NCBI GenBank assembly: GCA_043553855.1
Contig: CP121336.1
Location: 744,001-808,000 of the forward strand
Source: JAUIAS01 sp030425395
Lineage (GTDB): Bacteria > Pseudomonadota > Alphaproteobacteria > Rhodobacterales > Rhodobacteraceae
Reading direction: 5' to 3'
Length of the DNA: 64,000 nucleotides
A model generated the notes under the pieces. That model ran no database searches. It was given only the letters and a program-made list of their open reading frames with translations, and was not told the DNA's origin. A program made the translations under genes and the position numbers. Positions 52,162 to 61,391 of the stretch are shown in pieces. The first letter of the stretch is position 1; every line of letters begins with the position of its first letter.

Positions 52162-52872
52162 TCACACGTGGAACAACGCGCCCACCACATAGGCCAGCGC
52201 CGCCGCCACACCTCCGATGCCCAGCGTCTCCAATCCTGACCGCCACCACGCCGTCATTGCCCAAAGGCTCTTGAGCGCGCCAATGCCAAAGAACACCACA
52301 AGCGTCATCCAGACGGACACCCGGAACGCATCCGCCATCCCAAGCAGAAACGGCAACAGTGGAACCAGACCCGCCAGCAGAAAGGCGGCAAAAGTGGCCA
52401 GTGCTGCGCGCATCGGGCGCGGGTCCGCGCCGCCGACACCGTATTCACCCTCCATCATCATCTCGATCCACGCGTCCCGGTTCTGGGCGATGGCGTCGGT
52501 CGCCGCCTTCAAGGCGGCACCCTCCAACCCTTTGCGGCGCAGGATCTCAGCCAGTTCTTCCCTTTCGCCTTCTGGATAAAGATCAATATGCCGTTCCTCG
52601 ATCCGGCGCAGGCGGCGGATGTTGTCCAACTCTGCCTTGGTGCCGGAATAATTCCCCGCTGCCATGGAAAACCCGTCAGCCAGAACATTGGCCATGCCAA
52701 GTGCGACGATCACAAAGGGCGATAATCCCGCCCCTGCGACCCCGGCGACGATGGCAAAGGTGGTGACCGACCCGTCGATGCTGCCATAAATGACATCGCG
52801 CAGGACTCCGGGGCCGTTTGCCGCGTCGATGCGCGCGCGGATTTCCGCGTGGCTGTGTCCATGATCTTTCAT
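52162..52872 (-). CDS. VIT1/CCC1 family transporter
   Basis: A 236-residue membrane protein of the vacuolar iron/manganese transporter family. LRDVIYGSIDGSVTTFAIVAGVAGAGL is the signature first helix. MANVLADGFSMAAGNYSGTKAE follows, then a charged cytoplasmic metal-binding region (residues about 85-140, ERHIDLYPEGEREEL) and three C-terminal helices. Predicted role: iron or manganese efflux or sequestration. The start MKDHGHSHAE at 52872 is preferred to a longer reading that overlaps the DUF697 gene. Confidence 0.9.
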   Translation of the reverse strand: MKDHGHSHAEIRARIDAANGPGVLRDVIYGSIDGSVTTFAIVAGVAGAGLSPFVIVALGMANVLADGFSMAAGNYSGTKAELDNIRRLRRIEERHIDLYPEGEREELAEILRRKGLEGAALKAATDAIAQNRDAWIEMMMEGEYGVGGADPRPMRAALATFAAFLLAGLVPLLPFLLGMADAFRVSVWMTLVVFFGIGALKSLWAMTAWWRSGLETLGIGGVAAALAYVVGALFHV

Positions 52873-52916
52873 GGAGCACTTATAGGACGGCAAGGCAACC
52901 CCGACCTTGTGCCAGA

Positions 52917-53912
52917 TCAATCCCGGCTGATCAGTCCCGACAGGGCCCGGCACACCAAACCGCGCACTGACGGCCGGTGACGGTCGGAAAACGGCAATGG
53001 TCGGCACACCTCCATTGCGGCGACGCCCACCCGCGCGGTCAACGCTCCGTTCACGAGGCCTTCGCCAAACCTCCGGGACAACTTGCCCAGAAGCGAGCCG
53101 CCCAGCACATGCTCAAGCATGTCTTCGCCGACAGCCACTGCACCTGTGGCCACCAAATGCGACAGCACCGCTCGCGCCAGCCGCCAGCTTCCCAAGACGC
53201 CGGAACGCCCGCCGTAGATTTCGGCGATACGGCGGATCATACGCAGGTTCACCGTCATCGCAGCGAAAACATCGGCCAGCGCCAATGGCACAAGCGCGGT
53301 TACTGTCGCCACCTGTCTTGCGGCGGTTTCAACCTCGGCGCGGGCGGCCGCGTCAAGCGGTGTCATTACTTCGGCTTCCAGCAGGTCAAGCAGTCCATCG
53401 GCGTCCAGTTGATCACCGGATAGTTCCTCGAACCGCCCACGTGCCCAGCGGGTATCTTCGCGCCCGGCGTAGAGCTTGATCAAATCCCGCGAAAATTGGC
53501 GCGCGGCGCGCAGTTCTCCGCCCGATCGGGCCGCGGTGGCATCATGGCGCAAGTGGTCAAGTCGCGCCAAACGGCCGAATGCGGCCGCTTCGCGCAGCGC
53601 AAGGGCACCCAGTACCAGAAGAAACGCCGCGACCAGCCCGCTCATCGCCCAGCCGAGAACCGGCGCAGACGCAATCAGACCGGTCACTACATCCCACGCG
53701 GCCAACGACACGAACGCCCCCAGCACGGCAGCAAGAAGCCCCCAGAACCAACGACCGAGCCGCGATGGCTTGCGCGCCGCAACGCGCGCGGCAATCTGCA
53801 TCGCTTGCCCTTGGGCGGTGGGGGTCGTGATATCTGGCACCGGCGGTGCTTCGGCCACAGATGGCGCGTTTGCGTCCCCGTCCAGTTCGATCACAACCGG
53901 TCGCTTGGCCAT
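52917..53912 (-). CDS. DUF697 / YcjF-like membrane protein (TIGR01620)
   Basis: A 331-residue inner-membrane protein. Two adjacent transmembrane helices lie near residues 60-105 (WFWGLLAAVLGAFVSLAAW; VLGWAMSGLVAAFLLVLGALA). The C-terminal DUF697 region (about 200-320) includes ALVPLALADVFAAMTVNLRMIRRIAEIYGG. It is encoded with YcjX, its usual partner. The ycjXF pair is induced by envelope stress in enterics, but its biochemical role is unknown. The start overlaps the upstream GNAT stop codon as TAATG. Confidence 0.88.
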   Translation of the reverse strand: MAKRPVVIELDGDANAPSVAEAPPVPDITTPTAQGQAMQIAARVAARKPSRLGRWFWGLLAAVLGAFVSLAAWDVVTGLIASAPVLGWAMSGLVAAFLLVLGALALREAAAFGRLARLDHLRHDATAARSGGELRAARQFSRDLIKLYAGREDTRWARGRFEELSGDQLDADGLLDLLEAEVMTPLDAAARAEVETAARQVATVTALVPLALADVFAAMTVNLRMIRRIAEIYGGRSGVLGSWRLARAVLSHLVATGAVAVGEDMLEHVLGGSLLGKLSRRFGEGLVNGALTARVGVAAMEVCRPLPFSDRHRPSVRGLVCRALSGLISRD

Positions 53913-54373
53913 TACACAGCCCTTTCCCATAGAAAACGGATATCGGGCAGATGTTCGTCATTGCGGGCCCCGTCGGTCCGTTCAACCTCGGAGAAACCAT
54001 GACGCCGATAGAATGCCTGCGCGCAATTGTTGGCCTGAAATGTCCAAAGCTCCAGTGTGTCCAGGGCCGCTTGCGCGCCCTGCAGCAGAGCCGCCCCATG
54101 CCCGCGTCCGCGTGCCTCTGCACCCACGTAAAGGGCCTGAACGCGGGGACCATCAAGGGCAATGAAACCGACCACGCGTTCGTTCTGTTCGACCACCGAC
54201 ACCCAGCCGCGTTCGATCATCATACCCGCAAATCCGAGATCCTGCGCACGGCTGTGAATGCGCGGCATCCAAGGGGTGGTGTCGATGAATTCCGACAGGA
54301 TCGCGCCCACACGCCCGGCATCGGTGGATCGGGCACTGCGGATGTGGCGGTCAGGCGTGTGGCAAGACGTCAT
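53912..54373 (-). CDS. GNAT family N-acetyltransferase
   Basis: A 153-residue GNAT protein. The acetyl-CoA loop is in ALYVGAEARGRGHGAALLQGA (residues about 80-100), and the C-terminal ELWTFQANNCAQAFYRRHGFSEVE is the standard GNAT ending. It is sandwiched between ycjX (four-base overlap) and the DUF697 gene (one-base overlap), so all three are translated together. It may acetylate a protein or metabolite in the same stress response; the substrate is unknown. Confidence 0.88.
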   Translation of the reverse strand: MTSCHTPDRHIRSARSTDAGRVGAILSEFIDTTPWMPRIHSRAQDLGFAGMMIERGWVSVVEQNERVVGFIALDGPRVQALYVGAEARGRGHGAALLQGAQAALDTLELWTFQANNCAQAFYRRHGFSEVERTDGARNDEHLPDIRFLWERAV

Positions 54374-55848
54374 AACCGGTCCCCGATCAGAAATTGGGCC
54401 GCCCGGTCCAACCGAATGTGGGCTGGCCCGTCGCCGGGCCTGATCGCAAGCGGTGCCGGGGCGAATTTCATCATGTCGTAGTCACCGTCCAGCCAGGCCT
54501 GCGCACCAGTGCGCGCGGGTTGCAAAAGCTGTGCGGGATCTTCGGGCAAATGGCCGGGAAAGGTCACAACACTGCGCCCGTCGTGAAGGCGACCGCGCAC
54601 CATGCCAAGCTCTTCTCCCTCGACCATGCGCATGTCTTCCGTGGTCGCGCGCAGTGAGGCGATGGAGATTGCATCGGTTTTTGCACCGGCGAACTGGGCG
54701 CGATCGCGCGCCTCTCGGGTGAGCGCTGTCATGATTGCGGTCAGCCGGGCGTGTTGTTCGTGGTGGATGTGGTCGGCCTTGGTCGCGGCGAACAGGATAC
54801 GTTCCACCCGTTTCCCCCGGACCAGACGCGAAAGGATATCGTTGCGTCCCGGACGGAACGCCGACAGGATCGCGGCCATCGACCGGCGCATATCTTCAAC
54901 CGCAGCAGGCCCGCTGTGGATCGCCCCAAGCACATCAACCAGAACGACCTGCCGGTCGATCCGGGAAAAATGATCGCGAAAGAAAGGTTTGACCACGCGG
55001 GTCTTGTAGGCCTCGAACCGCCGCGCGCATTCCCGCGCCAACGATCCGCGCGGCGCTGCGGTTTCAGGCAGCGGCGAAAAGGTCAGCACCGGTGACCCCT
55101 CAAGATCGCCCGGCAACAGGAAACGCCCCGGCGCACAATCGGAAAAGCCGGCGTCCCGCGCCGCCTTCAAATAGGCTGCGAATTCCGCCGCAAGATCGCG
55201 CGCAACTGTTTCATCCAGCGGAGCGTCCGGGTCGACAGCCTCCAGACGTTTCAGGAACGCCGACGCCTGTGGCCGATCCGCAATGCGGGCCAGCACCTCG
55301 TGCGACCATGTGGTGAAATCACGATCCAGAAGCGTGAGGTCCAGCAGCCATTCGCCCGGATAATCAACGATATCGAGATGCACCGTGCGCGGACCCTGCA
55401 CCCCCGCCAACAACCCCGAGGGCCGCACCCGAAGCGACAGGCGCAATTCCGACACCGCGCGGGTGCTCTCAGGCCAAACAGGGGCCGAACCGCTGAGCGC
55501 GCCAAGATGGTTTTCATAGTCAAACCGTGGCACGGTATCATCGGGTTGGGGTTGCAGAAAGGCCGCCTCAATCCGCCCTTCGTGAACAGCCGCCAATCCC
55601 GGCATACGCCCGCGATCCAGCAGGTTGGCCACCAAAGACGTGATGAACACCGTCTTTCCCGAACGGGCGAGACCGGTGACGCCGATACGGATCACCGGTT
55701 CGAACAACGTCTCAGAGACACGATCCCCAACGGTTTCAACGCCGCGCCAGATCCCATCGGCCAATGAAGATAGTCCCAAGCGCCCTGCTCTCCCGTTCGG
55801 TTCTGGTTCAAGATAGGTATCGAGCGCCGCAGACACCAGCCCCGCCAC
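54370..55848 (-). CDS. YcjX-like GTPase-type protein
   Basis: Up to 492 residues, P-loop protein of the YcjX/DUF463 family. The P-loop is VTGLARSGKTVFITSLV (residues about 57-73); a DYPGEW segment (about 160) serves as the switch region and AATKADH (about 360) as the base-specificity motif. The stretch LADGIWRGVETVGDRVSETLFEPVIRIG precedes the P-loop in family members, and homologues usually start close to it. The real start may therefore be the TTG at 55779 and not the GTG given here. First gene of the ycjX-GNAT-DUF697 unit. Confidence 0.85.
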   Translation of the reverse strand: MAGLVSAALDTYLEPEPNGRAGRLGLSSLADGIWRGVETVGDRVSETLFEPVIRIGVTGLARSGKTVFITSLVANLLDRGRMPGLAAVHEGRIEAAFLQPQPDDTVPRFDYENHLGALSGSAPVWPESTRAVSELRLSLRVRPSGLLAGVQGPRTVHLDIVDYPGEWLLDLTLLDRDFTTWSHEVLARIADRPQASAFLKRLEAVDPDAPLDETVARDLAAEFAAYLKAARDAGFSDCAPGRFLLPGDLEGSPVLTFSPLPETAAPRGSLARECARRFEAYKTRVVKPFFRDHFSRIDRQVVLVDVLGAIHSGPAAVEDMRRSMAAILSAFRPGRNDILSRLVRGKRVERILFAATKADHIHHEQHARLTAIMTALTREARDRAQFAGAKTDAISIASLRATTEDMRMVEGEELGMVRGRLHDGRSVVTFPGHLPEDPAQLLQPARTGAQAWLDGDYDMMKFAPAPLAIRPGDGPAHIRLDRAAQFLIGDRL

Positions 55849-55886
55849 CTCTTGCCCGGATCGTTTTGACGGGTTAGGTCGCGGAC

Positions 55887-56654
55887 ATGCCCAGATATGC
55901 GTTTAAAATCGAATATGACGGTAGCCCTTTTGTTGGATGGCAAAAGCAGAAGAACCTGACATCTGTCCAAGGTGAAATCGAAGCCGCGCTGGCGCGGTTG
56001 GAACCCGGACCGCACAACATCGCCGGTGCAGGCCGCACCGACGCAGGCGTGCACGCCTTCGGTCAGGTGGCACATTGCGACCTGACACGCGATTGGGATC
56101 CGTTTCGCCTGTCCGAGGCAGTGAACTATCATCTCAAGCCCGCGCCGGTGGCCATTACCGCTTGCGCGCGGGTCGCGCCGGACTGGCACGCCCGGTTCTC
56201 GGCGGTTGAGCGGCGCTATCTGTTTCGCCTTTTGCCACGCCGCGCGCCTGCGACGTTTGACCGGGGTCGCGTCTGGCACGTGAAAAAATCTGTAGATGTG
56301 GCGGCCATGCACGACGCCGCGCAGGGGCTGCTGGGCACGCATGATTTTACCACGTTCCGGTCGACGATCTGTCAAGCCCTGAGCCCTGTCAAAACGCTCG
56401 ATGCGCTGGACGTGGTCGAAGCGGAAGGAACCTCTGGTCCCGAAGTGCATTTCCACGTGCGGGCACGATCGTTTCTGCACAATCAGGTGCGCAGCTTCGT
56501 GGGAACGCTGGAACGTGTCGGCGCGGGCAGCTGGACCGCCCAAGACCTTATGGACGCGCTTGAAGCCCGCAACCGCGCCGCCTGTGGTCCGGTCAGCCCG
56601 CCAGACGGGCTTTATCTTGCCGGTGTCGGATACCCTGAGGATCCGTTTGCCTGA
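55887..56654 (+). CDS. truA: tRNA pseudouridine synthase A
   Basis: A 255-residue enzyme that makes pseudouridine at positions 38-40 of the tRNA anticodon arm. The catalytic Asp lies in GAGRTDAGVHAFGQ (residues about 49-62). FKIEYDGSPFVGWQKQ at the N-terminus and RSFLHNQVRSFVGTL near residue 190 are family hallmarks. Length is typical. Divergent from ycjX and followed by a strong terminator. Confidence 0.96.
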   Translation: MPRYAFKIEYDGSPFVGWQKQKNLTSVQGEIEAALARLEPGPHNIAGAGRTDAGVHAFGQVAHCDLTRDWDPFRLSEAVNYHLKPAPVAITACARVAPDWHARFSAVERRYLFRLLPRRAPATFDRGRVWHVKKSVDVAAMHDAAQGLLGTHDFTTFRSTICQALSPVKTLDALDVVEAEGTSGPEVHFHVRARSFLHNQVRSFVGTLERVGAGSWTAQDLMDALEARNRAACGPVSPPDGLYLAGVGYPEDPFA

Positions 56655-56660
56655 GATGAC

Positions 56661-56691
56661 AAAACGGGCGGGGATCTCCCCCGCCCGTTTT
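56661..56691. terminator. Bidirectional terminator between truA and flagellin
   Basis: Perfect 13-base stem AAAACGGGCGGGG/CCCCGCCCGTTTT with a 5-base loop, serving convergent truA (plus) and the flagellin gene (minus). Confidence 0.88.
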
Positions 56692-56722
56692 GGGTTTGCC
56701 GGTCTTGCAAGCCAATAGCGCG

Positions 56723-58201
56723 TTACTTCAGCAGGCTCATCACGTTTTCGGCGGTCTTGTTGGCCTGAGCGAGCATTGCGGTGCTGGCTTGGGACAGGAT
56801 TTTGGTGCGCGCCATCTCGGATGATTCTTTCGCGAAATCCGCGTCCATCACACCGGACCGCGCCGCTTCGACGTTGACGGTGATGTTGGTCAGGTTCGAG
56901 ATCGTGCTGTCGAGCCGGTTGGACACGGCACCGAGATCGGAGCGCGCCTGGCTGACTTTCTGAAGTGCCACGTCGATCACCTTGAGGGCTTCAGCCGCGC
57001 CTTCCAGAGTGGACAGGTCGATTTCCGCGACCGAGTTCAGGTCGGAGGTGTTTGCTGTTGCTTCAAGGAAAACCGTGCCTGCGGTCACAACATCGGTGCC
57101 TGCCGAAAACTGCTTGGTGGAGCTCAGTTCGACCTGACCGGTGACGGCCATTGCATTGTCGGTATCATCCAGCGTTGCAGTGTGCACACCGGCGGTGGAG
57201 CCCGCAGCCGTTTCATCGGCGTTCAGCGCGGTGCTTCCCATCGTGGTGGTGCCGGTGCCGGTGGTGAAGTTGTCGATCAGGATGTCGCCGCCGGTGGAAT
57301 CGGTCAGGATGATTTCCGAGTTGTCCGCGCCCATCTTGGCGGTCACGCCGGTGCGGCCCGACTGGTTGTTGATCGCGTCGGCAACCCCACGCAGGTCGCT
57401 TGTGTCGGAAATCGCGGCTGTCCCGATGCTGACACCGTTAAGGTCAAAGGTCACCGTGTCGGCAGCCGAAAACGCGTCCAGCTTGACGTTGGTTTCAGCG
57501 CTTGCGGTCACGCCGGTGGAGGCGGTCACGTTGTTGACGGCAGCGGCCAGTTCCTCGGCGGACTGACCGGCGGTGGTGGTGATTTCAGTGCTGCCGGCGA
57601 AACCGGTGATGTTCAGCGTGGTCGCGGCTGCGATGCCGGTGTCGGTGGTGCCGGCGCCTGCGGCCAGCGACACGTTGGTTGTCAAGACATTCGATCCGAT
57701 GGCCGTGGCGGCGGCGCTTTCCACGCTGACGTTCAGGATCTGGCCCGAATCCGCGCCGATCTGGAATTGCTTGCCCGAGAAAGAGCCATCCAGAACGTTC
57801 ATCCCGTTAAAGGTGGTGTCCTTGGCAACCCGGTTGATTTCGGTCACGAGTTGTTTCGCTTCGGAATTCAAGTTGCTGCGGTCGCCGGATGTGTTCGTGT
57901 CGTTGGACGACTGCACCGCCAGTTCGCGCAGACGCTGGAGCATGTTCGATACTTCGACATGCGCGCCTTCGGTGGTGTCCAGCAGGTTCTTGGCGTCTGT
58001 CGCGTTGCGCACCGCCTGGTTCAGGCCGGTGATCTGCGATGTCATCTTTTCCGCGATGGCCATGCCTGCGGCGTCATCCTTGGCTGCGTTGATGCGCAGC
58101 CCCGAGGACAAACGCGACATCGCCTGGTTCATATCGTCATTCACGCGCGACATGTTGGCCTGAGCCGTGATGGCGCCGATGTTGGTGTTGATCGTGGTCA
58201 T
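56723..58201 (-). CDS. fliC: Flagellin
   Basis: A 492-residue flagellar filament protein. The conserved N-terminal D0/D1 region (MTTINTNIGAITAQANMSRVN; SGLRINAAKDDAAGMAIAEKM) and C-terminal region (VEAARSGVMDADFAKESSEM) flank a long, Thr/Ala-rich variable centre (residues about 160-400). Residues 89-97 read QRLRELAVQ, like enteric flagellins and unlike most alphaproteobacterial ones, which differ at this TLR5-recognised site. No other flagellar gene is in the window. A sigma-54-type promoter lies upstream and terminators isolate the gene on both sides. Confidence 0.95.
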   Translation of the reverse strand: MTTINTNIGAITAQANMSRVNDDMNQAMSRLSSGLRINAAKDDAAGMAIAEKMTSQITGLNQAVRNATDAKNLLDTTEGAHVEVSNMLQRLRELAVQSSNDTNTSGDRSNLNSEAKQLVTEINRVAKDTTFNGMNVLDGSFSGKQFQIGADSGQILNVSVESAAATAIGSNVLTTNVSLAAGAGTTDTGIAAATTLNITGFAGSTEITTTAGQSAEELAAAVNNVTASTGVTASAETNVKLDAFSAADTVTFDLNGVSIGTAAISDTSDLRGVADAINNQSGRTGVTAKMGADNSEIILTDSTGGDILIDNFTTGTGTTTMGSTALNADETAAGSTAGVHTATLDDTDNAMAVTGQVELSSTKQFSAGTDVVTAGTVFLEATANTSDLNSVAEIDLSTLEGAAEALKVIDVALQKVSQARSDLGAVSNRLDSTISNLTNITVNVEAARSGVMDADFAKESSEMARTKILSQASTAMLAQANKTAENVMSLLK

Positions 58202-58273
58202 GTGAGGGTTCCCTTGGCCAGTTTTATACAGAGGTCACGGCCAATTTGGCCAAAGACCTTCCTGCTGGTAGTC

Positions 58274-58290
58274 AGCAAGAACCGTACCAA
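58274..58290 (-). promoter_or_regulatory. Predicted sigma-54 promoter of flagellin gene
   Basis: On the minus strand TTGGTACGGTTCTTGCT matches the RpoN consensus (TTGGCACG-N4-TTGC), with GG and GC exactly ten bases apart. It would start a transcript about 60 bases before the flagellin ATG, which has an AAGGGAA ribosome site. Confidence 0.7.
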
Positions 58291-58363
58291 TTGGAGGCGC
58301 ACCCCTGCCATGACACACGCGCGCCACGCTTTCTCACGCCACAGAGACTTGAATTCAAAAGAC

Positions 58364-58405
58364 AAAAACCGCCGTGCAGGCCACAGGCTCTGCACGGCGG
58401 TTTTT
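58364..58405 (-). terminator. Terminator downstream of gcvP
   Basis: Perfect 16-base stem AAAAACCGCCGTGCAG/CTGCACGGCGGTTTTT with a 10-base loop, 28 bases after the gcvP stop. The uridine run in the minus-strand transcript is complete; it also insulates the flagellin promoter. Confidence 0.9.
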
Positions 58406-58433
58406 GGTTTTTGTCTATCAAGAAGCCGCGATG

Positions 58434-61283
58434 CTACTCGGCCGCTTCGGCATAATCTTCCATTGGCGGGCATGTGCAGACCAGATGACGGTCGCCCCAA
58501 ACGTTGTCCACGCGGTTGACCGGCGGCCAGTATTTGTCCACCCGGAAGGCACCCGGAGGAAAACAGCCCTGTTCCCGACTATAGGGACGGTCCCAGTCTC
58601 GCACGAGATCCTCCATCGTGTGCGGCGCGTTCTTGAGCGGGTTGTTCACCGCATCCATTCGCCCGGCCTCGATCTCGCGGATTTCTTCGCGGATCGCCAG
58701 CATCGCATCGCAAAACCGGTCCAGTTCGGCCTTGGTTTCGCTTTCAGTGGGTTCGATCATCAGCGTGCCCGCGACGGGCCAGCTCATAGTGGGAGCGTGA
58801 AAACCACAATCCATCAGCCGCTTGGCGATGTCGTCCACGGTGATGCCCGCGCTATCGGCAAAGGGACGCGTATCTATGATGCATTCATGCGCCACCCGCC
58901 CCTGACCACCGCGATAGAGCACGTCATACGCCCCCTCAAGCCGCTTGGCGATGTAGTTGGCGTTCAGAATCGCGACACGGGTGGCCTGAGTCAGCCCTTC
59001 GCCGCCCATCATCAGGCAATAGGCCCAGCTGATCGGCAACAGGGACGGCGACCCGAATGGAGCCGCGCTGACCGGTCCGGGTCCTTCGCCACCGGTCGGA
59101 TGGCCCGGCAGGAACGGCACCAGATGCGCCTTGACCCCGATCGGTCCCATGCCGGGACCACCACCGCCATGAGGAATACAGAACGTCTTGTGCAAGTTGA
59201 GGTGGCTCACATCACCACCCAGATCGCCGGGCCGCGACAGGCCGACCATGGCGTTCATATTGGCTCCGTCGATGTAAACCTGTCCGCCGTGGGCGTGGGT
59301 GATGTCGCAAACATCGGTCACGCTTTCTTCGAACACGCCATGGGTCGAAGGATAGGTGATCATGCATCCCGCCAACGTATCTGAGTATTTTTCCGCCTTG
59401 GCGCGGAAATCATCCAGATCAATATCACCGTTGGGCAAGGATTGGACCGCTACCACTTTCCAGCCGACCATCTGGGCGCTGGCGGGGTTGGTGCCATGCG
59501 CGCTCATCGGGATCAGGCACACGTTGCGGTGGCCCTCCCCGCGCGATTGGTGATAGGCGGCGATCGTCAACAACCCCGCGTATTCCCCCTGCGCCCCCGA
59601 ATTGGGCTGCATCGAAATCGCGGCATAGCCAGTGATATCACACAGCTTGGCCGACAGATCATCAATCAGTTCACGATAGCCCGCCGCCTGATCTGCCGGG
59701 CAATAGGGATGCAAAAGCGAAAACTCCCGCCAGCTTACCGGCATCATCTCGGCGGCGGAGTTCAACTTCATCGTGCAGGAGCCCAGCGGGATCATCGCGC
59801 GGTCCAGTGCCAGATCGCGATCCGCGAGCCGCCGCATATAGCGCATCATCTCGGTCTCGGCGCGGTTCATGTGAAAAATCGGATGCTCCAGAAACGCGCT
59901 GCGCCGGATCAGCCCGTCCGGCAACCGGTAGTCCGGCGTAAAGTCATCATCCTTCATGATAATGCCAAACGCCCGCCAAACCGCCTGAATAACACGCGGC
60001 CGCGTGGCCTCGTCCAGTGTGATCCCGATCTTGGTATTGCCTACGCGCCGCAGGTTGATCCCCTCACGCACTGCCGATTGCAAAACACCGCGCTGCAACA
60101 GTCCTACGTCGACCGTGATCGTATCAAAGAAATGCTGGGGCTCCACCTTGAAGCCCGCGGCCTCCAGCCCCTTGGCCAGGCGCACGGTCTTGCGATGGAT
60201 ACGCTGGGCGATCGCCTTGAGCCCTTCAGGCCCGTGGAACACCGCATAAAAGGACGCCATCACCGCCAGAAGCGCCTGCGCGGTGCAGACATTCGAGGTG
60301 GCCTTTTCGCGGCGAATATGTTGTTCGCGGGTTTGCAGCGACAAACGGTAGGCGCGGTTGCCGTGGCTGTCGATGCTGACACCCACCAGCCGCCCCGGCA
60401 TGGCGCGGGCATAACCCTGCTTGGTCGCCATATAAGCCGCGTGTGGCCCGCCATATCCCATGGGCACACCAAAGCGTTGCGCGCTGCCCACGGCGATATC
60501 GGCCCCCATCGCGCCCGGTTCCTTGAGAAGCGTCAGCGACAGCGGATCGGCAGATACGATCCCTATGGCCTTGGCCGCGTGCAGGGCCTCGATCTGGGCA
60601 GTGAAATCACGCACATGACCATAGGTGCCCGGATATTGGAAAATGGCACCGAATACGGCTTCGGCGTCCAGATCGTCGGGACACCCGACGATGATCTCGA
60701 TGCCCAGCGGTGCGGCGCGGGTCTTCATGACCGCGATGTTCTGCGGATGGCAGTTCTCATCAACAAAGAACGCGCGCGCTTTGGATTTGGCGACCCTTTG
60801 CGCCATGGTCATCGCTTCGGCACAGGCGGTGGATTCGTCCAGAAGCGACGCATTGGCAATCTCAAGCCCGGTGAGATCGGAAATCATCGTCTGGAAGTTC
60901 AACAGCGCCTCAAGACGCCCCTGACTGATTTCGGGTTGATAGGGCGTATAGGCGGTGTACCAGGCCGGATTTTCCAGAATATTGCGCTGGATGGCAGGGG
61001 GTGTCACCGTGCCATGATACCCTTGCCCGATAAGCGAGGTCAGGACCTTGTTTTTTGATGCCGTCACCCGCATGTAATGCAGCAGTTCGCGCTCGGACTT
61101 GGCCTTGCCGAAATCAAGCGGCTGCTTCTGCCGGATCGCTTGGGGGATCGTTTCGTCAATCAGCCGGTCCAGACTGTCCACGCCAAGAACATCCAGCATA
61201 TCCGCCATTTCCGACGGAGACGGGCCAATGTGGCGACGGTTGGCAAAATCATAAGGCAGATAGTCGGTGGGTTCAAAACTCAT
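58434..61283 (-). CDS. gcvP: Glycine dehydrogenase (decarboxylating), P protein
   Basis: A 949-residue PLP enzyme that decarboxylates glycine and passes the aminomethyl group to lipoyl-GcvH. It is the single-chain, two-half form. The PLP Lys is in SHLNLHKTFCIPHGGGGPG (residues about 690-708). The N-terminal half contains RHIGPSPSEM and GYHGTVTPPAIQRNILENP, the active-site loop. The start has a GGGAG ribosome site. It lies 145 bases after gcvH, across a hairpin, in a gcvT-H-P order. Confidence 0.97.
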   Translation of the reverse strand: MSFEPTDYLPYDFANRRHIGPSPSEMADMLDVLGVDSLDRLIDETIPQAIRQKQPLDFGKAKSERELLHYMRVTASKNKVLTSLIGQGYHGTVTPPAIQRNILENPAWYTAYTPYQPEISQGRLEALLNFQTMISDLTGLEIANASLLDESTACAEAMTMAQRVAKSKARAFFVDENCHPQNIAVMKTRAAPLGIEIIVGCPDDLDAEAVFGAIFQYPGTYGHVRDFTAQIEALHAAKAIGIVSADPLSLTLLKEPGAMGADIAVGSAQRFGVPMGYGGPHAAYMATKQGYARAMPGRLVGVSIDSHGNRAYRLSLQTREQHIRREKATSNVCTAQALLAVMASFYAVFHGPEGLKAIAQRIHRKTVRLAKGLEAAGFKVEPQHFFDTITVDVGLLQRGVLQSAVREGINLRRVGNTKIGITLDEATRPRVIQAVWRAFGIIMKDDDFTPDYRLPDGLIRRSAFLEHPIFHMNRAETEMMRYMRRLADRDLALDRAMIPLGSCTMKLNSAAEMMPVSWREFSLLHPYCPADQAAGYRELIDDLSAKLCDITGYAAISMQPNSGAQGEYAGLLTIAAYHQSRGEGHRNVCLIPMSAHGTNPASAQMVGWKVVAVQSLPNGDIDLDDFRAKAEKYSDTLAGCMITYPSTHGVFEESVTDVCDITHAHGGQVYIDGANMNAMVGLSRPGDLGGDVSHLNLHKTFCIPHGGGGPGMGPIGVKAHLVPFLPGHPTGGEGPGPVSAAPFGSPSLLPISWAYCLMMGGEGLTQATRVAILNANYIAKRLEGAYDVLYRGGQGRVAHECIIDTRPFADSAGITVDDIAKRLMDCGFHAPTMSWPVAGTLMIEPTESETKAELDRFCDAMLAIREEIREIEAGRMDAVNNPLKNAPHTMEDLVRDWDRPYSREQGCFPPGAFRVDKYWPPVNRVDNVWGDRHLVCTCPPMEDYAEAAE

Positions 61284-61358
61284 CTCGGGTCTCCCGTTCG
61301 TGTCCAGTGGCGCGGATCAATGTGCAGGCCAACCGGGCACTCTCTGCGCGCGCCCGGT

Positions 61359-61380
61359 TTCTTTCTCGTGTCAAATACCC
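61359..61380 (+). repeat. Dispersed intergenic repeat, copy 2
   Basis: Second copy of the TTCTTTCTCGT...AAATACCC unit (see 43607-43628), here followed by a CCGCCGGAGG stretch and a hairpin, in the gcvH-gcvP gap. Confidence 0.5.
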
Positions 61381-61391
61381 CCGCCGGAGGC

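Noticed and set aside
57182..58519. 445-codon glycine-rich open frame opposite the flagellin gene
   Set aside because: Caused by the Thr/Ala-rich flagellin codons read in reverse; not a real glycine-rich protein.
59442..61058. 538-codon open frame opposite gcvP
   Set aside because: Antisense shadow of gcvP.
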